DNA of 64,000 bases from Panagrolaimus kolymaensis (lineage: Eukaryota; Nematoda; Chromadorea; Rhabditida; Panagrolaimidae), in assembly GCA_028622995.1 (NCBI GenBank), contig JAJQJQ010000006.1:5084001-5148000 (forward strand). The letters are read 5' to 3'. Positions 1 to 12,575 of the stretch are shown piece by piece; within the stretch, counting starts at the first letter, position 1, and every line of letters starts with the position of its first letter. Under the pieces are notes generated by a model. It ran no database searches and had not been told where the DNA came from. It saw only the letters and a program-made list of their open reading frames with translations. The translations under genes were made by a program, and so were the position numbers.

Positions 1-3000
1 CCATTGGCTATTTGCGTGACTTTGATGTTGCCTTTTCAATCAAGAATTCCATCCATTTCTGATTTTGTTTGTTTAATCGCTTCGATAGTTATTATTTTAA
101 AAATGTTATTTCAAATGGAATTTATTCGTGAAAGTGATATTCAAGTTGTTTGCATGGTAAAGTTTTAATACGAAGTTTCTCAAATGGTTATAAAAATTTT
201 TAGAATACAAATTATGGCAATGGAACATCAGTTACCACATACGGTGAATGGTTTGGCCTCCATAAAGTTCCATCAATTTTTGATTACACCAAAGAACATA
301 TTGCAATTATTCTTTGTCTCGTTTTTCGTGAACTAATTAAAATTCGACAATTTTTAAATCGAAAATGTAATCGTTTGGAAGAGCCACCACCAGGAATTAT
401 CTTTCCTGGAATTGATAGAGTTCACGCCGATGAAGATATGCTTCATTGTTTATTATATTTTTCAAATTACTTTTTCTATAAATTTGGTGTGGAAGTATGT
501 TATCAGTGGCGAAAAAAAACCTAAAATTATGCAATATTTTTAGATAACTTTCATAGCTTCTGCTATTTCTATTGGCATTCGAAATGATTTATTTGCAGTT
601 TTATATGTTATTTGGCTGCTTTTTATGTTAACTCGAACAAGACATGAAATGTCAAGGTTATGGATTCGATATGCCACCTTTTATGTCGTATGCTTTGGAG
701 TTCAATATCTTCTTTGCGTTGGAATTCCAAAATTCATTTGCATTAATTATTTTTGGGATGATTGGGATTCAAATTTGGTTGAATGGCTTTGTTTACCATC
801 ATTTAGAGTTCCACCTACGCCTGAAAAGCTTTTTGGTTCGTGTTATAGACATTTGGAAAAGTTACTGTAATTTTGAGATACCTTTTAGCTGATTTCGTAG
901 TTTTACTTTTCATAACCTCGCAATATTATGTATTCAAATTGGAAGACAAATTTGGCAGCGAATATCCAGGCGGTGATAACCATACTATTGCCTCCACATC
1001 TTCAACTGGCCGACGATATATTTTTAATTTCGATCTTACTCATTTTCGAATCAAGTCTTCTCAACCATTGGAAATCTCAAATGTTCCTGATTTCATCAGT
1101 GATGGTGGAACACTGTTGGATAAATTAAAACATGTATTTTTCATGCATTTTTATTGGATTACACTTTCGATACTTTTCATTGCTGGAACCTCAAGAATTA
1201 CCCTTTTTGCGGCAGGATATGTCTTTGGTTGCTTTTTTTTCCTTTGGATGGGTAATACTTTATTCTTTAAACCCATCATTGTTTGCCTTCAAATGTGGGA
1301 TAATCTGATATATTATAATGTTTGTGTAATCTTCCTCAAAACTATTTTACAAATTGTTGGTTGCGTTTATATGGGAGATATGTGTCGAAACTTTTGTTGG
1401 GTTTTACAACTTTTTGGAATTGCTTGCAACAAAGCTGGTTATAGCTCAATCGAAAGTGAGTCTATCAAAATATCAAACAGCAGTTAGTAAATATGAATTT
1501 TTAGTTATCGATCCCGAAGTTCTAATTCATTGTGATATCCCTTTAAATGAAGCAGGAATATTTTATGATAATCTTTGCTTTGTTTTTCTACTAATTCAAC
1601 GCAGAATTTTTGGCTCGGAATATTTCAAGCATGTTATTGCAGAACTTAAAGCTCAACGCTTTTTTGCTTCTCGCGGTGCAGAATTAATTGAAAAAATAAA
1701 TAAACAAGAAATAGAAGAAGCTGAAACTCGAGAAAAAGAAATGATGAAAATGGTTGATAAAATGGTTAATAAAATTTCTAAGAAACAAGAGAGTAAGTTC
1801 ATTTTTAGTTTAAAATATTTGTGAAAATCAATTTTTAGAAACAAAAGAAAACAAAGATTTTGAAGGAATATTTAGTGAAACTTCATCCATGCGTGGAGAT
1901 AAATCCATGGAAGTCCCTGATCCTAATGCTCCAGGCCCTGATGGCCCGGTAATCGTAAAAAATAACATGATGATTGAAGTTCAAGGTTATTGCCCCACAG
2001 AATCTACAATGTCTCCAATGTCAGCTGAGTTATCACCAATGGGTGAGGATGCGGATAAAATATCAGTAAATTCCCTCGATGCATCTAACACCCTTGATGC
2101 ATCACATACAATTCAGCGACAACATAGCGCTGACTTCCTTCGAAATCCACAGCAACAAAATCTCGATGAACTTCATCGTCGAAAATCTGCCAATCCCCGA
2201 TTTGGCGCCAAAAAAGAACGAAGTGAAGATGAATCTGATACTTGGTCAGTAAATTCTAGTGATCGACCAGCAATCCGAGCAAGGAGAAAAACAACCGGTG
2301 AAGGAGGAGTAAAAGGTCTTGGACCTCTACAGTTGCTCAATTTTGCAATCAAAAAAGGGGTAGATTTTTTAATATTTTAGTTTACTAGTTTTATTTAATA
2401 TATTACTCTAGGCGATCGCCGACGCGGTTAAAGAGAGCAATTCAATTAGAGCGACTCATGAACAGATGGAAAAAGAAATGGAGGTAAGATATTCATTTTA
2501 AATTAATTTATATTATTAATTAACAACAACAACAATTTATAATGAATTTAATAATTATCAATATAATATACTTTAAAACTAAAATAAGTGAACAACACGA
2601 ACAGGATAAAGAATAGTATGATTTCTAATGTTACAATTTTTTTTAGAAAACTCAAGGAGGAATTTCTGATTATAGTTTAATTCGTAAGCGCATATTGAAA
2701 GAAAAAGCAAGGCAACGAGCTAAACCCGATTTTGATGAAGAGACATTCGATGATGGATTATCACATTATACAAATATGAAAAGTGCAAATTTGATTGTAC
2801 CTGCAGGAGCTTCAATTAATGTTGGAAGAATTTATTCGAGTGATACTTCTGAACCAACTTTAACTGTTTTGAGTAAGCAATTTATTAAATGGAAACGATC
2901 CTTAAAATTATGGTTAAATTTTTGTAGGCCCTGATGGTGAAGATGTAATAAGTTCTCCAGAATTAGATAGAGAATTTGAAGAATTTCTTGCAGAACGAAA

Positions 3001-6000
3001 GCGACATTTATCCAGAAAAGATAGAATCAAATATGCATATCAGCAATGTGAGCGTCAAATTTTTACCTTAATTTTCTTTAAAGAAAATTCTTCTTTTTTT
3101 TAGTTAAAACTCAAGTAAAAGAATATGCAAAATTACTTGCAATTTTTTTGGGAATGTTTTTAAGAGGAACAATAGAAAGTTTAATTTCATATTTGATGCG
3201 AGTATCTAGGGATTATCGATACATAGCTTATATTTTGCAAGAGGAAAAGCGAATCCATAAAGAACTTTTTAATCAATCAATGGATGTTAGTTTCCCAGTT
3301 TCTTTGATTATAATTAAGTGAATATCTTAGGTTGATGGACATGTTAGTAAAGTAACTCGTCACCAACAAAGGGCAATGATTCGAGAAAAATTACAAGAAA
3401 AATATGATAATAGTGGATTTTTACAAGATGAAGGCATACGAAAACTTCATCAATATGTTGAAGAAACTGAAGTTCGAGAAGATACTGAAGCATTTGATGG
3501 ACCAATACCTGAAATTATAACAGAAGTTATAAATGAACAAATAGAAACTGAAAAGGCTGAAGAAGTTGAAGAAGCTAAAAAAGAAGCAGCCGCTGAAGTT
3601 GAAGCTAAAAAAGATGAAGAAGCAAAAAAAGAAGCAGACGCAGTGGTTGAAGAAGTTCGAAGCAAGCAATCTCTCGGCTCTTTGGGTGAAGTCAAATCCC
3701 TTGAATCATTTGCTGAAAAGAAATCCTTGGGTTCATTGGGTGATAAAAGCACCTTTTCCAAATTTTCAAAAGGCAGTGTAGATTCCCGAGAAGTTGCAGT
3801 CATTCGACCTGCAATCATTGTTCAACATGATAGCGAAGATGATACTACCAAAGTGGTTCACGTTCCACAAGCCATTATTGAAGTTCCACGAGTTTCAACT
3901 ACTCCATCACAAACGGAATTAATGGTGATTGTTGATGAAGCTAAAAGGCAACTTTCTGAACCTTTACCAAAACAAAAACGAGAGGAATATCTTCTCGTAA
4001 GATTAGTCATCGCATTTTATTATGCCATTCTCTCAAAATCTGAATTAATATGTTACATTATGATTATCCTAAATCATATTAATTCCGCTTCATTTCTTTC
4101 CATGCCACTTCCATTTATGATGCTACTTTGGGGAACTTTGACCGTTCCACTTCCAACTAAACAATTTTGGATTACCGTTATTTCATACACGGAAGCTATG
4201 GTTATTATCAAATATGTTTTCCAATTTGGCTTCTTTCCATGGAACTCTTCAGCACCTTCATTAGATCCATTTTGGTTGCCGAGGATTATTGGAATTGAAA
4301 AGAATCCAAATTATGCTCTTTGGGATTTAGCACTTTTAATGACTTTATTTTTGCATAGAAATATTTTAATGGTTAGTTTTATTTTAAAATTTTAAAACTA
4401 AAAAAATGTAAACTCATCGAAAAATGTTTTTCAAATAATAAACTTCAAACTTTTTTATTCTAAAATTTTAGGCAACTGGTTTATGGAGAAATACTAAAAA
4501 GTGTAAGCCCGGTGAAGAGGATGCAGATTCTTCTGATGAAAGTGATAAAGAAGAAGTTAGCAAACATAGTAATGCCTCATCATTGGCGCCACCGATAAAC
4601 CTAAAAGAACGTCGAGGATCGATATTTTCGGGTCTTTCTCGTCGTCGTTTAACACAGATATCATTTTCAAGCGTTACTAGAAAGTTTCAAAGAGAGAGAA
4701 TTAAGCGAAAGTGGGTATCTTTTGATGGATTTGATAATAAACTAACAAAAATTCAACAACATCAACATCATCAAGTTCGATTTTCTTTTATTAACACAGA
4801 GTGTGATGCCATTGTTCGATTACCATCGCTATCATCGACGGATGATGAATCGTGGGTTTCAGTGGATATGAGTCGTGTTTGTGTTTTGTGTTGTGCTTAA
4901 ATGCAATAATTAGAGAGCTAATAAAATGCATTTTTAGTGTTGAACATAGAGTTACAAAAGTTCGAGGCTTTTTTGGAATATTGTTACACCCAGTTAATCG
5001 AGTTCCAATAGATACATATGCTCCAATGTTCCTCTGCGATATTATTTGCTTTATGATTGTCATCTTTGGATATTCAGACTTTGGAGTAAGTCACTGTTTC
5101 TCAAGTTTTAAAATTAGAAGAAATATTTCAGACCGATCAAGGCGGTGGTAGTGTAGCGGCTTATTTTGAAGAAAATAAAGTTCCTGGCACTTTAGTTGCT
5201 ATGTTAATCATTCAATTTGTTCTTATCGTTGCTGATCGAGCATTATTCCTTCGTAAATTTCTTTTTGGAAAACTTTTCTTCCAACTTTTACTCGTTATTT
5301 TTATTCATATTTGGGTATTTTTCCTTCTCCCAGCAGCCACCGATCGACTTTTTATTAATAATTTTACTTGCAAACTTTGGTATTTTCTCAAATCCATTTA
5401 TTTTTTAATTTCCGCAAAACAAATTCGGTGCGGTTATCCGAAATTTAGTGTAGGCAACGTTTTAACAAGGAATTATAATTACCTAAATTATGCGCTTAAA
5501 AATTGTTATATGAAAGTTCCATTTTTATATGAGCTTGGAGTTTTAACTGATTGGATTTGGAAGGATACTTCGCTGAATCTTGGTGATTGGATAACCTTGC
5601 ACGATATTTATCAAAATATTGCGAGGCTTAAATGCATGCGAAAATGGGAAGAAGATTTTCCATCTCCAAAAGGTGTCAAGCAAAGACCATTTATAAAATA
5701 TGGTTATGGTGGTGTCCTTCTTGTGTTAATAATTCTAATCATTTGGTTCCCACTTGTACTTTTTTCAATGGCAAATACCGTTGGAACTCGGTCCACACCA
5801 GTAATGTGTACATGTCGATTGAGCATTGCTGGATATCAACCATTATTTGATTCCACGGCTCAATTGGGTGATATTCAACCTTTAACTCCACTTGAATATG
5901 AAAATTTATATTATAAATATCGAACAAGTAAAACCGCATTATCGTATATCGCTGATTATACTAATTTGGATGTGGTGAAAGCTACCATTAATGGAAATAG

Positions 6001-6971
6001 TGCATCACAATGGCAAATTAGTCCACCTGCAAGAGAATATCTGATGATGAATTTAAATGGCTCAAATCCAATGTCCATGCAATTTGAATGGAACTTTAAA
6101 AGGTAAGAAAGTTAGAACTTGTATCCAAAATTGAGGGAAACTTTATCAACTTTTTATAACCACTAATAACATTTTAAAAAATTTTTAAATACCAATTCAT
6201 TTCAGAGCTCCAGATGAAAATCTCCAATATGGCGTCGTTGAAGATTTTCGTATAATTGAACTTCCACCGGGAGATAAAATCCGTCAAGATCTCATCGCCA
6301 TGATTGATGGAAATTCAACCACACCTATGTGAATAATTTCTTTAAGAACCAAAAATTTAAATAAAATTTTAGATTAATCCCTGATTTATTTCCAAGTATG
6401 GTAAAAGTCCCAGGTGAAGGAAAGGCTGATCATGTTGAAGCTCTTCTTCGAGAACAATTAAAAGGTAGGGGTACTCCAATTGAATCAACTTTTGCGGATG
6501 TCCTCCTTGAACTAGTTTCAATTAATGGTGTTGAATATTGGCGCTTAAAAATGATTGATCCAATGTTTGATCCCGTGAGAAAAGTAGAGCCCATAGTCAG
6601 AGATGATTTGCTTTTTTATGGTTTCGTCGATAAAGTTGGTTTTCTAAAAGCTCAATCCATTCTTATATCTTCAATTTTAGGTATTTCCAAAATCCTTCAG
6701 TTTCATTACCGGTGGTGGTATTTTGGGACTTTATATTTCAATTGTTTTCCTTCTCGGTCAATATATTCGAGGTTTTGTAGTTGATTCAATGCAATCCATT
6801 ATGTTTGAAGAGCTTCCAAATGTGGATAAAATCCTCGATCTCTGTCATAAAATTTTCTTTGTACGAGATGTTAGCCGTTATGATCTTGAAGAAGCTCTAT
6901 ATGCAAATCTCGTATTCATCTTCCGTTCACCCGCTACCCTTATTCGATGGACTAAAGAAAGACCAGTTTAA
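1..6971 (+). CDS. pezo-1: PIEZO mechanosensitive channel, 3' part (5' end outside window)
   Basis: PIEZO proteins form trimeric, stretch-gated cation channels in the plasma membrane. About 1,930 codons are present; the family is usually ~2,500. Exons by frame continuity: 1-156, 204-494, 544-835, 889-1455, 1505-1792, 1839-2359, 2412-2483, 2647-2872, 2928-3047, 3104-3285, 3331-4371, 4472-~4709, 4938-5085, 5132-6102, 6206-6328, 6373-6634, 6681-6971. Many membrane segments are seen. The anchor region reads [13 protein letters not shown], and [12 protein letters not shown] matches the conserved PF..E....W block. The extracellular cap lies about 5760-6640. The pore end reads [20 protein letters not shown] then [16 protein letters not shown], and [14 protein letters not shown] sequence ([15 protein letters not shown]) closes the protein. 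The junction between exons 4472 and 4938 is uncertain: a phase-2 donor is needed and the best one (after 4709) is weak. Exon 3331-4371 carries a Lys/Glu/Ala-rich insertion with SLGSLG repeats. Confidence 0.95.
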
Positions 6972-7050
6972 AAAATAATGAAATACAATAGAATATTACT
7001 CACAAAAAATTTTAATTTTAATTTTTTCTGTATGAAAAGGAAAAAAGAGC

Positions 7051-7056
7051 AATAAA
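7051..7056 (+). terminator. Poly(A) signal AATAAA after PIEZO
   Basis: AATAAA lies 80 bp after the PIEZO stop codon, in T-rich sequence, at the usual distance for a nematode 3' end. The next gene on the same strand starts at 7232. Confidence 0.55.
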
Positions 7057-7231
7057 ACGGGTCTTTTTTATCGTTTTTCTTTGTTGATAAAAAAAACATC
7101 GCAGTAATAAAAGACAATTTGAGCATCATTATAATTATTATTACGTTTTTGGATAATAAAAAATAGTTGGAAAAATCAATTAACAGCTTTAGTTAAATAA
7201 TTCTTTACCAAAGACAATAATAGGGAAGAGG

Positions 7232-8800
7232 ATGTCATTATCCAAACGGTGTCTAAAGGGTTTAGAAGTTGATAATGGACCCAATCAATTGAATGAACTT
7301 TATTTTGGTAATCCATATGATGAAAAACATAATCAAGAGGTTTGTATTTTTGCGACAAATTTTCACAATGAGCAATCATTCAGTGGATTTCCAAAGCAAC
7401 TAAATAAAAACTTTAAGTCTAACATTACTAAAATTTTCAACTTTATTTTAGGGTTACATTCGTCTCTCATGTGCCGATAATAATCTTTGCAGCGAAATTG
7501 TGCTTGAAAAATTTCGTTCAATAAATTGGTCAAATTTCGATGATCAAGGAATTTTGTATTACATTACTCCTGGAGGATTATATAGTACTCGCCAAGTTTT
7601 TGCAAATTTAATGAATGAATTCATGCTTCAAAATATTAAATGTCCTGTAAAACCAGAGGAAATTCTAGTTATTTCTGGAACAACAATGGTTTGCGATCTT
7701 TTGAGTCATGTTTTGTTTGACGAAGGCGGTGTTTTACTTGCACATTCGCCACTTTATCACCGATTTTTAAATGATTTTGTTGATAGAGGTTTAATCGATT
7801 TAGTTCCTATTCCTACAGTAACGGAAGGTGGCACGGAAGCTGTATTGAATGTTGAATTATATGAAGCGGCTTATCAGACGGCCATCTCGGAAGTAAATAA
7901 TTAGAATAAATGGAGACTTGAAGTTAAATTTAAATTTTAGGGGAAAAATGTCAACGCTATTCTCCTTGTAAATCCACGAAATCCAGATGGAGGTTATTGG
8001 GCTTTGGCTGAAATGAAGCCACTTGTTGATTGGGCTGTTAAAGAGTAAACTAAACTCATACTTTTGATTTTCTACAACAGATTTGAATTTTTTTATAGAA
8101 AAAACCTTTACGTAATTCTCAATGAAATTTATGATTTATCAGTTTATGATCCAATTGAATTTGCTCCATTTGAAAGTGCTATTCGCCTATTTGATCAAGA
8201 TCCATCTCTCGATCGAAATCGGCTAATTTGGATGTCAGGTTTAAGCAAAAACTTCTCACTTCCTGGACTTCGAACTGCTGCCATGTATACTCCAAATATG
8301 GAAGTTTTAAATGCAACAAAGCGTTTATTAATGCTACAAGGACCAAATGCAACGACAGAATTTATCACACGAGAAATTTTAGGTGATTTTGATTGGATAC
8401 GAAAAACGTTTTTGCCCGAAAATTTGACGAGATTGAGAGAATGCCGAGATAAAACTATTCAATGGTTGCAAAAATTGAAAGAATCAACAAAAAGGCAAAT
8501 AAAATGGATTCAACCAAGAGCAGGATTTTTTATTATGATTGATTTCTCTGAAGTCGGTTATCAAAATTTTTGCAATAAATAATTTTAAAATTTCAGTTAC
8601 TCGAATCCAAAACTTTTAAAGCTGAAAGCAAGCTTCAAAAATTATTCACTCAAAATAAAATCATAATCGTTCCTGGTAAATTTTTAAGGATGCCAATTCC
8701 TGGATGGTTCAGAATTGTATTTTCTTGTCGTCCATGGTCTGAAGTTGCTATCGGGTTACAAAGGATTTCAGAAGTCCTTGAGAATCTTCCAATTTTTTGA
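7232..8800 (+). CDS. ACC-synthase-like PLP-dependent aminotransferase (class I/II)
   Basis: Fold-type I PLP enzyme resembling animal ACCS (1-aminocyclopropane-1-carboxylate synthase-like). Animal members often lack ACC synthase activity, so the substrate is open. Exons: 7232-7339, 7452-7892, 7941-8044, 8099-8552, 8597-8800, giving 436 aa, the normal family length. Seen: YYITPGGLYSTRQVFANLM (counterpart of the family Y..p.G...LR..ia), LVNPRNPDGGYW (NP.NP.G motif), ILNEIYDLSVYD (counterpart of D.iY), and SGLSKNFSLPGLR (SLSKD.GLPG-type) with the PLP-binding Lys at about residue 268. C-terminal RIVFSCRPW fits the arginine that binds the substrate carboxylate. All key residues look intact. The ATG at 7232 opens an N-terminus that aligns with the family. 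It lies 260 bp after PIEZO on the same strand, so an operon is possible but not shown. Confidence 0.88.
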
Positions 8801-8868
8801 AAGTGTGAAAAATAAAATTTTTATGCAAAACGATTACCCTAAAATTATGATTTGCTTGATAAAACATT

Positions 8869-8997
8869 GGGCCTTCTTTACTTTAACGGGACATAGAAAG
8901 GTTTTATTCTTGGGCATCAAAAACATTTTCTATTTCATGGTTAAATACTCAAATTTTCGAAGAAAAAATTCATGCCCCGTTAAAGTAAAGAAAGTCC
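8869..8997. repeat. Imperfect inverted repeat, ~22-bp arms
   Basis: The left arm (8869-8894, core CTTCTTTACTTTAACGGG) and the right arm (8971-8997, core CCCGTTAAAGTAAAGAAAG) are reverse complements with few mismatches, around an ~75-bp AT-rich loop. It lies just after the ACCS-like stop codon. It could be a small MITE remnant or a 3'-end hairpin; no target duplication is evident. Confidence 0.6.
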
Positions 8998-9569
8998 AAA
9001 ACATTTTTACTTTCGTTAAGACTCTCACTTAAAAAGCCTGTAAAACAAAAGTGAAAATCATGATGCAATTTTGAAGCAGTCTAGATAATAAAATAAATTC
9101 TGTTCTCAATGATCACACATAATTTTTTGCTACATTGAAATAAGTTTTTGAACTTACTGACCCAAAAAAAACAATAGGATGAATGAATATGATAGACTTT
9201 TTTATAACCAAAATTCTTTTAAAAATCAAACTACATTCATCTAAAAAAAAAAGCTCACAGATAAAAAGAAAAGTAAGCCAAAGTTTTTTTACTATATTTT
9301 TAAACATCTTCCAATCAAACGCTGAATCTTCTCTGTCAGTGGATCACGGGAATAATTTCTGGTTAAAACTCTTATTTTGATTGCATGCCAACTTGGCTCT
9401 GTTTTTTTGTCACCGAGAAAGTGTCGTTTTTTGAATGTTTATGCAAATTATTTCATTTGCAAAAATTTATTTTACCTTTTTAGTAAAATGTCAATAAAGA
9501 AAATTTCATTTGTTGTTCGTTGAGTGATAGTAGCTTTTTGTGAAACGCTTTCATTTTTGGTTTCAAAAA
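8998..9569. other. Intergenic, no gene seen
   Basis: AT-rich spacer between the ACCS-like and RING-like genes. Short open frames here lack coding character. I see no RNA gene. Confidence 0.6.
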
Positions 9570-10510
9570 ATGGCAAGTTCATCATTGAATTCTTCAACCT
9601 CGTCTCAAAGTCAATGTTCATCAAATGTTATCGAAGAAGATGAAACCAGAAAATATTATCTTCCTGCTGTTTTAGCGAATCGAAAAGCTGCTCAAGTTGG
9701 CTCAATTGATTTACATTTTACCAAATATCCACATGGACGGTATGTTTTTTAAGGGTTTACTTCAGTTTCTAAAAAGGAGTTATTTTTTAGTTGTATGTAT
9801 ACTTACACGGTTGAATGGAATGAAAACATCAAAGAAGCAGCAGAGAAAGTTCAACAAGAATCTGATTTTAGTGAAATGTTGAAACTGGATCGATTAGACC
9901 AACTTTCAAAAATCAATTCAACCTTGTCCAATTCAAATCCGTCATCCTCATTTATTCCTACAGATGCTTCAACTCCAATAAAAGCTCCAGCTCCACCACT
10001 TCGCCGTTGTGATGGACCATGTTGGCGTCGTGTTAATGTTGAAGAACTTTCATCGATGGGACTTTGTGAACATGTCGTTTGTTTTCGGTGTCTTTCTACC
10101 GCTCCACGTATTGAGTTAACCTTTGGTGGGCTTGGATGTCCTAATACAAAGTGTTATCTTCTTGATGTTGGAAGTCTTTGTAAGTCTACTATTATTATTT
10201 ATCGATTATTGTAAAAGATTTTTAATTTTAGGCCCTGATAAAAGAAAACGAATTGAAACGTTTCGGCAAGCCTATGCCCTCAAATCACCTGTAAGCAGTC
10301 TTTGTCAAAGTATTAATTCATCTGGTACTGGAAATCGTTCAACATCTTGTCATTGTGGGGTAAGCTTTTAACTTAGTTTTATTTGCTTATTTAAAAATAA
10401 CCCATTCGCTTCATTTTTAGTCGAGTAATTCATCGTGCGATTATGGTTCTACAAGTTCATCTGCAACAAATCGTCGTGCTGTTGCTTTTGCTAAGAAACA
10501 ACGAAAGTAA
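9570..10510 (+). CDS. Small RING-like zinc-binding protein
   Basis: Exons 9570-9739, 9791-10179, 10232-10359, 10421-10510 join in frame to 258 aa. The ATG at 9570 is the first in frame and gives a Ser-rich start (MASSSLNSSTSS). The middle holds a compact Cys/His cluster, RRCDGPCWRRVNVEELSSMG then CEHVVCFRCL and, later, CPNTKC: the order C-x3-C, C-x-H-x2-C-x2-C, C-x4-C is that of a divergent RING finger, so a ubiquitin-ligase or protein-binding role is possible. The C-terminus is Ser/Cys-rich (CHCG, SSSNSSCDYGSTSS) and ends in basic KKQRK. Poly(A) signal follows at 10582. I do not recognise a named orthologue. Confidence 0.75.
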
Positions 10511-10581
10511 TCCGTTCAACAAACTTATGCTTTTCCATAAATTATCTATTTTTTAACTAAAATATGTAACATTGTATAACG

Positions 10582-10587
10582 AATAAA
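10582..10587 (+). terminator. Poly(A) signal AATAAA after RING-like gene
   Basis: AATAAA lies 72 bp past the stop codon and is followed by T-rich sequence. Confidence 0.55.
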
Positions 10588-10779
10588 GAAATTGACAAAT
10601 ATTAACTTTTTTGTGTAACTTTCGAAAGAACAAAAATGTACAACAATATGTATGTTGGAGAAGCTTAGGCTTGCGAAGAATTTCTCGAATAAATAAACTA
10701 GGGTGTGGGTTTACTTTTCATATACTTAAAAACTTGATTATAAACGGCGTCTCTCATATTTGTATTTAAAAACAAACGA

Positions 10780-11174
10780 ATGTTACAGCTCCATAACATC
10801 CTTGCCATGTAATTTTTCCAATAACAACCAATCAATAGGGATTGCAAAAAATTGCATGTAAACATAAATTGCAGCTGTAGTTAATTTAAGAAAACAAATG
10901 ATGGTAACTTGAATGAAAATTTGTTTTTGAATGTAAAACAATAATCAAACATAAATAAAGTAGGATAGCCTCGAATGAGTTTTACTCTTAACTTTGGTGC
11001 AAGAATTTCGATGATACGATTAAAACCAAGCCAAGTGTTGCATGTACCAGTCCATAAAGCTGTAATAATGGTACCTACCAACAATGTATGAAGCTTTTTG
11101 ATGGGTGCAAAAAATAGTTCAAATTTTAGATAAAGATCCTGAAACAATGGAATTGAAAAATATGCAAGTGACAT
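10780..11174 (-). pseudogene. Remnant of a seven-TM chemoreceptor, srt-like
   Basis: On the minus strand 11174-10881 encodes hydrophobic sequence with TGTCNTWLGFNRIIEILAPK and KLIRGYPTLFMF. This resembles the TM3-TM4 block of nematode srt receptors (LALNR...PKL...LF.G...). A second piece near 10865-10780 reads AAIYVYMQFFAIPIDWLL, like the srt TM6/7 segment with Y.(Y/F)MQFF. The splice phases needed to join the two pieces do not fit, TM5 sequence is missing and the second piece ends early. I therefore call it a decayed copy rather than a gene. Assignment to srt is by motif memory only. Confidence 0.45.
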
Positions 11175-11636
11175 CGAGGATTGAAAGGAAAAGTTGATTT
11201 ATGTAAGATGAAAATTTGAGGAATTCTTTTTGAGCCATAATGAAAAAAATGGAAGGTATAGAACCTGAAATATTTGAAGCATCAAAGGAATTATTGGTAT
11301 ATGAAAGTGGTTTAGAATTGCAAAAAAAAAGGATCTTTTTTTGACAGAAAATCCATCACTGAATTTTTAATTTTTATTATTTTTTCAAACCTTCTAGATT
11401 CTGATACTTTTGAGGCAGAAGAAAAACTTCAACAAAAAAATTTCGGTAACACACTTTTGTTCGAGGTAATTTTTTCGTATGCCCAATCCAAACTGGTTTA
11501 CAATTGTTTAATTAAAACTCCTCGTTTTAAAACCAATAAACACATAAATAACTCATTTTATAAAAAAGAATTTATTTCATATCAATCAATTTTTAAAGGA
11601 ATTTATAAACCATTTATTATTCATCATCAGCTTCTT
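11175..11636. other. Spacer with weak plus-strand ORF
   Basis: A short plus-strand frame (from about 11240, MKKMEGIEPEIFEASKELL) and a second acidic patch (about 11400-11450) look mildly protein-like, but I could not join them by a GT-AG intron in frame. Otherwise AT-rich spacer. Confidence 0.3.
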
Positions 11637-12575
11637 TCATTTTCCTCCACCAGTTTCGACATGAGCCGTTTGTAAATCAACATTAGCAGCAGTATGTAAA
11701 GGATCGCCATTGACAGTACCTTGATTAACATCATCTTTGGAAGTAGTAACTCTTTGATTTCCATTTTTATCAATATATGTGTGACTTCTATTTGGAATAA
11801 ATTGACCATGACCCATTGTTTTGCTTCCTTCTTTCTTTGGTTTTTCATTTGCTGGAGATGGAATTCCTGTTCTTGTTTGATCACCAGGTTGTGGTAATTT
11901 GATTCCACCAGTAAAGATATTCGATGCTAAATCAGTTGATTGTTGCAGTTCATCTCCATTAGGTCCAGGTGGCGGTGGCGGAGGAGGAGGTGGAGGTGGC
12001 GATGATGTAGGTGTTCCTGCTCCTCGATTCTTTGGCGTTCCAGCTCCTTTTGGTGTTCCAGCTCCTTGATTTTTTGGTAGTCTAAAAAACAATATTACAA
12101 AGTATTATTTTGTGCTAGCATGACACAATACTCAGCTTTTGGACTAACAAATTTATAAAGCAACAAAATAGAGACATTGTATGTAAACTTTGTTTAACTT
12201 AACTCTATTGTAAACCATTATAGTAGCTATTAGCAACCATATACTTTGTTTATGGTTTATTTTTACAACTGTATTTAGTAATGGACTTACATATTGCTTT
12301 TAAGGTCAGGATCATCATTCAAAAGACCAGATTGATTATTGCAGCGTAGGCTTCGATTCTTTCTCTTAGATTTCTTCGATCCATTATTTCGACGAACTGA
12401 ATTTCCATCAGGTTTACGCTGAAAATTGATAAACTAAACCACATCAAACAAATCAAAATCGATTTTCACAAAAAGTCCATACCTTCTTTTGACATAAAAA
12501 TATAATAACAATCGGTAGGAAAATTCCAGAAAATAATAACGAACAAAGATATGTCTCCAAAAATTCTTCAGACAT
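11637..12575 (-). CDS. Small single-pass membrane protein, proline run
   Basis: Exons (minus): 12575-12483, 12418-12291, 12081-11637, giving 221 aa. Residues 1-31 (MSEEFLETYLCSLLF...) hold a single hydrophobic segment, about residues 10-29. It is followed at once by QKK and a strongly basic stretch (KKSKRKNR), which by the positive-inside rule puts the C-terminus in the cytosol. Then come PKNQGAGTPKGAGTPKN repeats, a run of about eleven prolines (near 11965-12000) suitable for SH3, WW or EVH1 partners, and a hydrophilic tail ending HVETGGGK. Frames and phases agree at both junctions. I do not recognise a family. Confidence 0.7.

Noticed and set aside
3421..3818. Phe- and Ser-rich minus-strand frames
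   Set aside because: Shadows of the charged PIEZO insertion on the other strand.
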